Shown: positions 33,163 to 39,229 of the stretch, piece by piece
Layout: every line of letters starts with the position of its first letter
Position numbering within the stretch: position 1 is the stretch's first letter
Assembly (NCBI GenBank): GCA_003251775.1
Contig: QKEK01000245.1
Span: 1 to 39,229, forward strand
Length of the DNA: 39,229 bases
Origin: Clostridia bacterium
GTDB lineage: Bacteria > Bacillota > Clostridia > DSM-8532 > SZUA-474
Direction of reading: 5' to 3'
Notes under the pieces: generated by a model
The model's input: the letters and a program-made list of their open reading frames with translations, nothing else
What the model was told of the DNA's origin: nothing
The model's database searches: none
Program-made: the position numbers and the translations under genes

Positions 33163-34203
33163 TTATTTGTGCGGATTATAGGTTTTTGCAACATCAACCA
33201 TTAGCTTTGCTTTTGTAAAATCAGCACCAGATGGATATTCACAGCCAGTTGCAAGCATGTACCCGTCTCCCTTTCCAAATACATCAATATGCTCCTTACA
33301 TTTTTCTACCCATTCCTCATCAGAACTAAATACAACCATTGGAGGTGGAACACAGCCAATTAAGGTCACCTTATCACCATACTTTTCCTTACACTCTGCA
33401 AAGTCCTTACAGTCATCAGGCACATGTAAAAAGGATATCGCACAAGGATTCATAGCCTCAATCTGTGCATCAAAATATATTCTTTCTCCGCAATTATGTA
33501 TCATAACTAGACAATTTCTCTCATGACAAGCATCTGCAAGCTCTTTTGCAAACTCACTTTCCATTTCTGTCCACATTTCTTTTGACATAATCGTCCCTGA
33601 TGCAAATAGTGTGTCAAACATAATTCCATTAACCCCAACATCTATTAAGGCGTTGACATAGTCCTTTAGTGTCTCCGTTATTTCTCTCGTTGCTACCTTT
33701 ACAGCATCAGGGTCATCAAATAAGTCCATGTACATATCCTGCTGATTCCTTAGCATTGATAATACCCCTAAAGGACCAAATACAAAGGCTACTACCGGGA
33801 ATTCTCCGTTTGCTTTTTCAACAAGCTGACGGCAAGTTTCTATGTGCATCATCATTCTTTTCGAGGTTCTATAATCAACTTTTTTAATCTTTGAGTAATC
33901 TTCTATGCTTTTTACAATTAAATCACTATAGTCGGGGTGAGCTGCATCGTTCTCATGAAATATTAGCTTTTGTCCCCAGGCATCTGCCTCAACTGACAAA
34001 TCAATTAAGGTTACCACTGTATCAAGATCAAATTGCTTTACACTTTGATATAGTGCTTCTGCACATACATCTGCATTTGTTGCCCATTCTTCATATGTCG
34101 CATTAACAAGCTTTCTCGTTACACCAGATAATATTGGATATACGGGGGTTCTATCAGCTCCCGTTCTTTGCAATGTTGCTACAACTCTTTCCATTGAATT
34201 CAT
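33163..34203 (-). CDS. Uroporphyrinogen decarboxylase-family protein (MtaA/CmuA-like methyltransferase fold)
   Basis: The 346-residue TIM-barrel protein has HNC (His236, Cys238) and a later Cys321 in LATGCEYP, which match the zinc ligands of corrinoid:CoM methyltransferases such as MtaA rather than haem-forming UroD. The start at 34203 has GGAGG. In Clostridia such proteins transfer methyl groups to or from corrinoid proteins. No corrinoid protein or activator is adjacent, so partner and substrate are unknown. Confidence 0.82.
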   Translation of the reverse strand: MNSMERVVATLQRTGADRTPVYPILSGVTRKLVNATYEEWATNADVCAEALYQSVKQFDLDTVVTLIDLSVEADAWGQKLIFHENDAAHPDYSDLIVKSIEDYSKIKKVDYRTSKRMMMHIETCRQLVEKANGEFPVVAFVFGPLGVLSMLRNQQDMYMDLFDDPDAVKVATREITETLKDYVNALIDVGVNGIMFDTLFASGTIMSKEMWTEMESEFAKELADACHERNCLVMIHNCGERIYFDAQIEAMNPCAISFLHVPDDCKDFAECKEKYGDKVTLIGCVPPPMVVFSSDEEWVEKCKEHIDVFGKGDGYMLATGCEYPSGADFTKAKLMVDVAKTYNPHK

Positions 34204-34272
34204 GGTTAAATACCTCCAATAAATAATATATAGTAATAATAACCAATATAGTCATACTTTTATATAAAATAT

Positions 34273-35241
34273 TTATTCTCTTTTTGTAAAATTCAGACAA
34301 GTTATAGCAACGCAATATACTCCTTTAGAAATCTCCTTTACTTTTTTGTATGATGTGATAATATAAATACCTACTAAGGTAAGCATTAACCCTATAATAT
34401 AGTTTATTATAAGCCTTTCTTTTAGTATGATTACAGATAAAAAAACCGAGGTAACTGGCATAATACCAGAAAATCCAGTTGCAATATGAATTGGTACCCT
34501 AGCTATGCCTGAAAACCAATGAATATATCCTAATGCCGAACAGAATAAGCCATAATATACGAATGGAAGCCATTGTTTAAGACTAAGTGGCTGATTGACA
34601 ATTGTAGGTATCTCCCTCCAGCCAGCAAATAAGAACATTATAAGCGAAAATAGCATTACATAAAAGGTTGTTGTCAAGGAGTAATCCTGTGACTTTTGTA
34701 GCTTTCTAAAAATAGTAAATAGCACCTCTCCAATTACAGCGAGCAAAACTAAAATATTGCCAAAAATAGAGCTGTTTTTACCGCTTGTCTGTATTGTTAT
34801 ATTTCCAATATTCAAGAATACAATACCGCTTATGCAAATAAATATCCCGACACATACAGGAAGTGTTATCTTTTCCTTTAAGAATATTACAGAAAATAAT
34901 GCCAGTATAGCCGGAGTCATACTTGTAAGTATACCCGCTTGAGTAGCTGTTGTATACGTAAGCCCTGATAATAAAAAAATTCTAAAAAGGAATATACCAC
35001 ATAAGCCCTGTAGGAGCATTAGTCCTATACATCTACTTGTATAGCTTTTTTTGAACGGATTACCCTCTTTTATTATCATTAGTGGTGTTATGAAAACAAT
35101 TGCAATACTTAAGCAAATAATCTGTGATAAAAAGACCGTAATGTGCGGAGGAATATACTTAGCTGCAATAACTGTACTACCTGCATAGAACATAGCTAGG
35201 GTTAAGTGTATATAGCCATTTGTTCTTCTATTTATAAACAT
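34273..35241 (-). CDS. EamA/DMT-family transporter
   Basis: The 322-residue protein has ten membrane helices in two EamA repeats, with the typical LTYTTATQAGILTSMTPAI and SGIMPVTSVFLSVIILKE segments. The C-terminal 20 residues appear to come from a C-type repeat fragment (34303-34322). It is divergent from a MocR regulator, the usual arrangement for a metabolite exporter controlled by it. The substrate is unknown. Confidence 0.88.
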   Translation of the reverse strand: MFINRRTNGYIHLTLAMFYAGSTVIAAKYIPPHITVFLSQIICLSIAIVFITPLMIIKEGNPFKKSYTSRCIGLMLLQGLCGIFLFRIFLLSGLTYTTATQAGILTSMTPAILALFSVIFLKEKITLPVCVGIFICISGIVFLNIGNITIQTSGKNSSIFGNILVLLAVIGEVLFTIFRKLQKSQDYSLTTTFYVMLFSLIMFLFAGWREIPTIVNQPLSLKQWLPFVYYGLFCSALGYIHWFSGIARVPIHIATGFSGIMPVTSVFLSVIILKERLIINYIIGLMLTLVGIYIITSYKKVKEISKGVYCVAITCLNFTKRE

Positions 35242-35361
35242 TTATTTGACACCTCTTTTACTGTACTTATTTTCTGGTATAATGGTATCATTACAATGTG
35301 GTCTTGTTAAGAACCACTTATTGCACAATTATATAGTACCACTTTACTTAGGAGGTTTATT
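35242..35361. promoter_or_regulatory. Divergent EamA/MocR regulatory region
   Basis: A plus-strand TATAAT at 35278-35283 (preceded by TCTGG) has only a weak -35. Two GGTAT direct repeats (35276 and 35284) and an imperfect inverted repeat GTGGTCTT/AAGAACCAC (35298-35317) lie between it and the MocR start. MocR regulators commonly bind repeated sites in such gaps, so these are operator candidates. Confidence 0.5.
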
Positions 35362-36840
35362 ATGCTTTATATAGAAATAAAACGAAACCACCATTTAACT
35401 CTATCAAAGCAGGTGTACTTGGCAATTAAATCAGCTATTCTTGAAGGTACATTAAAACCGAATACGAAGCTTCCTTCTTCCAGAAGCCTCTCAAAGTCCT
35501 TGAGTATTTCAAGAAATGTTGTCGTTGAAAGCTATGAACAGCTTATTGCAGAGGGATATATCTTTTCCAAAGAAGGGTCTGGTACTTATATTAGTCAGGG
35601 AGCCTGTTATCAGAAACAACCTATAGAGGGTATCAGCCAAACAGCTCCTCATACAACCGCTCCTCATGTAAGTACTCCTCATACAACTGCTCCTAAAACT
35701 GATTTAATGTATCAAATTCCTAAAAGCATGGTTAGCTTTCGTACAGGGCTTCCTAATCTAGGCTCAATACCAATAAAAAAATGGGGCAAGCTTTACCAAG
35801 AATTAACCGCTACCATAAATCCTGAAATACTAGATTATCAGAATACGCGTGGCATGTATAGATTAAGATACCAATTATCTCTTTACTTAAAGCGTGTAAG
35901 AGGTGTTGATGCACCTCCTGAAAATATTCTTGTCACAAATGGTGCAGCTCAAGCCTTTAGCATACTGTGCAATTTGGTTAATATAAACAAGGAATACGTT
36001 TTAGTGGAAAATCCAATAAGTCATGGCATTGTCCATACTTTAAAGAGTCACTCTATACCAATTAAGGCTATCCCTGTAGACAAAAATGGACTAATGACAG
36101 AATATCTACCTTCAAAACCTCCAAGGCTAATCCTTACTACTCCCTCTCACCAATTCCCTACAGGTGTTGTTTTACCAATAAACAGAAGAATAGAGCTTAT
36201 TAATTATGCACGTAAGCACCATGCTTATATAGTTGAAGATGACTATGATAGTGAATTCAGGTTTGAAGGTAGTCCAATACAATCCATGCAAAGTCTGGAC
36301 CCAAGCCATGTCGTTTATGTAGGTACATTTTCTAAAATACTTTCACCAGCTTTACGTTTAGGCTATGTTGTTATGCCAAGCTCTATAATTTCAGTGCTAG
36401 ATAATTATAAGTATATTAATGATCTGCACTCTCCTATATTAGAACAGCTTACAATGGCACGCTTCATTGAAAAAGGATATCTTGATTATCATATAAGGAA
36501 AACAAAAGCAATTTATCTAAGAAGAAAGACGCATTTATCAGATTGCTTAAGCAAAGCATTTTCTGATAAGATAATTATCTCTGGTGATAGCTGTGGTATG
36601 CATCTTATTGTATCCTTTAAAAATACTACCTTTAACAGTAAGCTACTTGAGCATATTAAGAAGAATTTAGTATATATTACTCCCGTAAATGCTCACTATA
36701 TCCCATCAGAAAATGAATTACCTTCTATTAAAAAATTTTGTGATAGCTCACTTATTCTTGGATATGGGAATACAGACATAGACGACATCACATTGGGGGT
36801 ACAGAGACTGCAAAATGCTCTAAATTCGTTTGTAATATAA
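35362..36840 (+). CDS. MocR-type GntR/aminotransferase regulator
   Basis: The 492-residue protein has an N-terminal winged helix (LPSSRSLSKSLSISRNVV, about 37-55) and a C-terminal aminotransferase-like domain with PLP lysine Lys325 in GTFSKILSPALRLGY. The linker (about 94-112) holds a short tandem of TAPHTTAPH-like units. The start at 35362 has AGGAGG. MocR proteins sense PLP or amine-containing ligands. The divergent EamA gene is the likely target. Confidence 0.92.
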   Translation: MLYIEIKRNHHLTLSKQVYLAIKSAILEGTLKPNTKLPSSRSLSKSLSISRNVVVESYEQLIAEGYIFSKEGSGTYISQGACYQKQPIEGISQTAPHTTAPHVSTPHTTAPKTDLMYQIPKSMVSFRTGLPNLGSIPIKKWGKLYQELTATINPEILDYQNTRGMYRLRYQLSLYLKRVRGVDAPPENILVTNGAAQAFSILCNLVNINKEYVLVENPISHGIVHTLKSHSIPIKAIPVDKNGLMTEYLPSKPPRLILTTPSHQFPTGVVLPINRRIELINYARKHHAYIVEDDYDSEFRFEGSPIQSMQSLDPSHVVYVGTFSKILSPALRLGYVVMPSSIISVLDNYKYINDLHSPILEQLTMARFIEKGYLDYHIRKTKAIYLRRKTHLSDCLSKAFSDKIIISGDSCGMHLIVSFKNTTFNSKLLEHIKKNLVYITPVNAHYIPSENELPSIKKFCDSSLILGYGNTDIDDITLGVQRLQNALNSFVI

Positions 36841-37014
36841 ATTTAACATTCTATGCAATAACGATAGCTTTTGTCGAAATTTGTTGTTAAATAATTCTTC
36901 TTGTTTTTACTTTGACGATACCACAAGGATTTGACAAAATTCATCAAAATTTTCAAATGTATTTTTATGTCGAACCTTGTCGATTTATACTGTTTGTTTC
37001 ATTTATTGCTGTTA

Positions 37015-37043
37015 TTGACATTTAGAGCTAAGTCTATTATATT
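37015..37043 (+). promoter_or_regulatory. Sigma-A promoter of loaP
   Basis: TTGACA (37015-37020), a 17-nt spacer and TATATT (37038-37043) make a near-consensus promoter. It is the best promoter match in the window and predicts a start of transcription near 37050. Confidence 0.65.
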
Positions 37044-37166
37044 ATAAGCAGGTGTTAAATGAGTGTGTTTTATAAAAAAAAGAAGCAAATTTTCAACGCA
37101 CATAGTAATTTCTTATATTAGTTTATTTATTAACTGATCTAATTTTATTTGCTCATACAGTTTAAT

Positions 37167-37286
37167 ATGTAAGAGTTTAACGAACTTAAAATTTGATAGT
37201 AATTCTAATGAAGTTCGTTAAATCGCCAAGACAAAATGGCTTGAGAACCGCTTATGATGGTTATTTTTGCCATAGGCATGGGGGAG
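37167..37286 (+). repeat. A element copy 1 in the loaP leader
   Basis: The main stem pairs 37176-37187 with 37211-37222 (12 bp). The outer helix GTAAGAG/CCGCTTAT has one mismatch. It ends GGCATGGGGGAG. The stem differs from copy 2 by a G-C for A-T exchange on both strands, a compensatory change. The gene starts 86 nt further on. Confidence 0.78.
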
Positions 37287-37371
37287 CTAGTATATAGCAT
37301 GTAGGGCTTATCAATATAAGCTTTGATAGTGCTATGCGAAAATTAGGTTTTAATTGCTAGTGAGGTAAAAT

Positions 37372-37902
37372 ATGATGAGTAATTGGTTTGTTTTTTGTGT
37401 TCAGTCTGGTAGTGAACACACTGCTTGTGGTCTTATTAATAAGTTAATTGATAGGACGGAGTCTGTTGCATTTGTACCCCAAGTTGAAATGATTTTTAAG
37501 AATTCTAAAATTGTAAAAAAGCAGCTTAGACCTATGTTCCCTGGATATATTTTTGCTGAATCCTCTCTTGATGGCAGGTCCTTTGTAACCGATGTTTCAA
37601 AAATAATTAGGTATTCAGAAAGGATTTTTTATTTACTTGGTAAAGCGGATTTTACCTATGCCAGCATTTATGAAGAGGAAAAAAACAATTTATTAGGCTT
37701 CTATAATAATGATTATGTTGTCCAAGAGTCAAAGGGATTTATAAACGGAGATAAGGTTTTTGTAACATCAGGACCATTAAAGGGTAGAGAGAGCATAATT
37801 AAACGCATCAACAGACACAAAAGAGTTGCTGAGGTTGAAATGGAGTTTATGGGAGAAATGCGAATAACAAAGCTCTCGCTTGAGATTATACATAAGATTT
37901 AG
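37372..37902 (+). CDS. loaP: LoaP-type NusG paralogue (processive antitermination protein)
   Basis: The 176-residue protein has a NusG N-terminal domain (WFVFCVQSGSEHTACGLINK through RPMFPGYIFAE) and a C-terminal KOW motif (INGDKVFVTSGPLKGRESII). It lacks the size and context of housekeeping nusG (no secE or rplK nearby). LoaP proteins load on RNA polymerase and allow long biosynthetic or polysaccharide operons to be read through terminators. No long operon follows it, so the target is elsewhere; the biosynthetic cluster is a candidate because both carry A elements. The start has GAGG about 6 nt upstream. RfaH-like or other NusG paralogues are alternatives. Confidence 0.82.
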   Translation: MMSNWFVFCVQSGSEHTACGLINKLIDRTESVAFVPQVEMIFKNSKIVKKQLRPMFPGYIFAESSLDGRSFVTDVSKIIRYSERIFYLLGKADFTYASIYEEEKNNLLGFYNNDYVVQESKGFINGDKVFVTSGPLKGRESIIKRINRHKRVAEVEMEFMGEMRITKLSLEIIHKI

Positions 37903-37969
37903 AGATTCAATAGAAAATAAAAAAAGCATAATATATAGTTAGAATTTATCTCAATTTTCACCTGCACCT

Positions 37970-38014
37970 ACAGGCTATATAGCTACTTTTAATGCTCTAG
38001 TAGCTATAGCCTGT
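37970..38014. terminator. Bidirectional terminator between loaP and NUDIX genes
   Basis: A 14- to 15-bp stem with one bulged base (37970-37986 with 38000-38014) encloses a 13-nt loop. It sits between convergent genes and has T-rich flanks on both sides. Confidence 0.75.
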
Positions 38015-38059
38015 ATATTTAATTCATTTAGACTAGAATAATTCTTGATTTTTAATTTT

Positions 38060-38749
38060 TTATATCCCCTTAGTTACCTCTATAAAATCAAACATTATTC
38101 TTGCTGTTAACCCCCATATGATTCCATATTCAGTGTTGTAGACATATACTCTTTGTTTAAAGCTCCCCCAAGGCTTATGATATCTTTCAGGTAACCCCAA
38201 TTCCTCCGAGGGTAATAAAACAACCTCCTGCTGAGTCACCTCATCAGTATACCTAGGCAAAACCTTAATAGCAGTATAATAGCTCTCAGGTGAAGTATTA
38301 AAAAAATGGTTTAACGGTATAGAGAATATCTGTTCCACCTCTTCATGGTTTATATTCATCTCATCCATTGATATATCAGTGAACCCAACAAACACATCAA
38401 CTGTAGCTCCCATTGCTGCTATAATAGTTCCCAGACTTCCCAAAAGCTCAATTTTATGAATGGGTATACCTAGCTCCTCAGAGGTTTCCCTAATGGCAGT
38501 TTGACTATAATCATTATCCTTAGTTATATCAAATTCCCCACCAGAAAAACAAACCTCCCCACCCTGGCGAATATGTGATGCTCTTTTCTGAAACAGAATA
38601 TGAATTTCATCATCAATATTTAATAATAAAATCAGAACGGCAGAATTAAAGTACTCATTTTTACCAATAATTCTAGGAAGTGCCGGAAGTCTGTCTCTTA
38701 TCGTATTTAGTACATCACTAAATTCATTAAATTCAGTATTTAAGTTCAT
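38060..38749 (-). CDS. NUDIX hydrolase, CoA-pyrophosphatase-like
   Basis: The 229-residue NUDIX protein has the box GGEFDITKDNDYSQTAIRET followed by SEELGI, with Asn or Asp at the first Glu position as in CoA-ase relatives. It is preceded by RASHIRQGGEVCFSGGEFD, the motif typical of YeaB/CoA pyrophosphatases. ATG 38749 is used because the longer frame to 38833 reads through A element copy 2, whose GGGGGAG lies 5 nt before this ATG. Hydrolysis of CoA or a related nucleotide is expected. Confidence 0.88.
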   Translation of the reverse strand: MNLNTEFNEFSDVLNTIRDRLPALPRIIGKNEYFNSAVLILLLNIDDEIHILFQKRASHIRQGGEVCFSGGEFDITKDNDYSQTAIRETSEELGIPIHKIELLGSLGTIIAAMGATVDVFVGFTDISMDEMNINHEEVEQIFSIPLNHFFNTSPESYYTAIKVLPRYTDEVTQQEVVLLPSEELGLPERYHKPWGSFKQRVYVYNTEYGIIWGLTARIMFDFIEVTKGI

Positions 38750-38754
38750 AATAA

Positions 38755-38874
38755 CTCCCCCATGCATATGGCACAAATAACTACTATAAGCGGTCTTCAA
38801 GCTATTTCGTCTCGGCGATTTAACAAACTTCATTAGAACTTATATCTAATTTGAAGTTTGTTAAACGCTTATAT
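38755..38874 (-). repeat. A element copy 2 before the NUDIX gene
   Basis: The outer helix TATAAGCG/CGCTTATA pairs 38785-38792 with 38866-38873 (8 bp) and the main stem pairs 38819-38831 with 38853-38865 (13 bp). Its last bases GGGGGAG are the ribosome binding site of the NUDIX gene. Confidence 0.8.
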
Positions 38875-38918
38875 ATTTATACCCTTCATACCCCTCTCAG
38901 CATACAGCCTCTAATTTT

Positions 38919-38953
38919 GCTAAAACAAGTCATTTACAATGACTTGTTTTAGC
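38919..38953 (-). terminator. Terminator-like hairpin with duplicated arm
   Basis: A perfect 16-bp stem (38919-38934 with 38938-38953, loop 3 nt) lies between the LigT-like and NUDIX genes. Its arm sequence is repeated in 25-nt units at 38942-38966 and 38968-38992. Confidence 0.7.
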
Positions 38954-38998
38954 AGAGTCATATTTTTACTTGTTTTAGCAGAGTCATATTTTGACTTG
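38942..38998. repeat. 25-nt direct repeat, two units plus a partial third
   Basis: Each unit reads ACTTGTTTTAGCAGAGTCAT followed by ATTTT; a partial third unit is GACTTG. It extends one arm of the adjacent hairpin. Confidence 0.75.
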
Positions 38999-39003
38999 AT
39001 TTC

Positions 39004-39228
39004 TTATAGAAACCCTCTTACCCTTTGCTTTTCCTTAAGCATATAATCACCAATAGAGGTATACACACGTTTATCTTCTATCTGCTCACTTTTGTATAAA
39101 GTAATCCTGTCTATAATAATATCAGGAAACGTTAGTTTATTAAAGATATTTTTCAAATTTTCGAACAAAGGCTCTACTATAGAACAAGAAACATTATTCA
39201 TATTATTGTTATTTAAGCCATGTACTTT
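39004..39228 (-). CDS. C-terminal part of a possible 2'-5' RNA ligase (LigT)-like protein
   Basis: The frame is open to the window edge, so the ATG at 39201 is probably internal. The end FPDIIIDRITLYKSEQIEDK, with a Tyr soon after, resembles the last strands of LigT/YjcG-type phosphoesterases. The catalytic H-x-T motifs would lie outside the window, so the call is weak. Confidence 0.4.
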   Translation of the reverse strand, partial: KVHGLNNNNMNNVSCSIVEPLFENLKNIFNKLTFPDIIIDRITLYKSEQIEDKRVYTSIGDYMLKEKQRVRGFL

Positions 39229-39229
39229 T

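Larger units (their letters stand above)
36841..37371. other. 531-nt gap: loaP promoter and structured leader
   Basis: The first half is AT-rich after the MocR stop and shows no feature. A sigma-A-type promoter lies at 37015-37043, and A element copy 1 at 37167-37286 is inside the predicted leader. The leader is about 320 nt long, unusual for a 176-codon gene. Confidence 0.65.

Noticed and set aside
37167-37286. Element A as a known riboswitch (cyclic di-GMP, fluoride, THF, FMN or similar)
   Set aside because: The conserved core sequences of these classes are not present; only a generic structured RNA is supported.
38750-38833. Longer N terminus of the NUDIX protein
   Set aside because: It is translated from element A; the ribosome binding site lies just before ATG 38749.

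Overview
The window is low-GC, uses strong purine-rich ribosome binding sites, and carries YesM/YesN two-component pairs, CUT1 sugar transporters, radical SAM enzymes, a LoaP-type NusG paralogue and a corrinoid-methyltransferase-like protein. This points to an anaerobic Gram-positive Clostridia member, probably of the Lachnospirales type. The assignment is an inference from gene content and base composition only.

Layout. (1) 1-3503: the end of an HD-GYP protein, then a convergent CheY-like regulator behind a membrane CheA-like kinase fused to a CheX-like domain. (2) 3750-6867: a CUT1 sugar ABC transporter (lipoprotein plus two permeases). (3) 7076-19971, all on the minus strand: a biosynthetic cluster. 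In transcription order it holds a methyltransferase, a radical SAM protein, a DegT-type aminotransferase, a second radical SAM/SPASM protein, a BtrH-like cysteine acyltransferase, an acyl carrier protein, a C45 (penicillin acyltransferase-like) Ntn enzyme, an ABC exporter (ATPase and two PF06182-type permeases) and a large alpha/beta hydrolase. (4) 20332-23704: a YesM/YesN pair, divergent from the cluster. (5) 23828-31933: an operon of YesM, YesN, two permeases, a sugar-binding lipoprotein and a GH117-like glycosidase. (6) 32142-36840: a cupin protein, a UroD-family protein, an EamA transporter and a divergent MocR regulator. (7) 37372-39228: LoaP, a NUDIX hydrolase and the end of a possible LigT-like protein.

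The cluster looks like a carrier-protein pathway. An acyl or aminoacyl group would be held on the carrier protein and passed to an amine made by the aminotransferase and radical SAM enzymes, by the BtrH-like and/or C45 enzyme, and the product exported. The proteins that load and activate the carrier are not in the window, so the product is unknown.

The most unusual signal is non-coding or small-coding. Element B (about 95 nt) occurs as three intact copies and one decayed copy, all inside the biosynthetic cluster and each placed directly before a gene start or before another copy. Each intact copy holds a 14-15 bp stem, its own ribosome binding site and a micro-ORF beginning MIFFQP(R/K)FVPEERN, and its end supplies the ribosome binding site of the next gene. 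Most differences in the conserved micro-ORF core are synonymous. Element A (about 120 nt) occurs three times: in the long leader of loaP, in front of the NUDIX gene, and between the two exporter permease genes, where it runs directly into a B element. Its main stem shows compensatory base changes, which suggests a structured RNA. A third short dispersed repeat (C) marks several intergenic regions.
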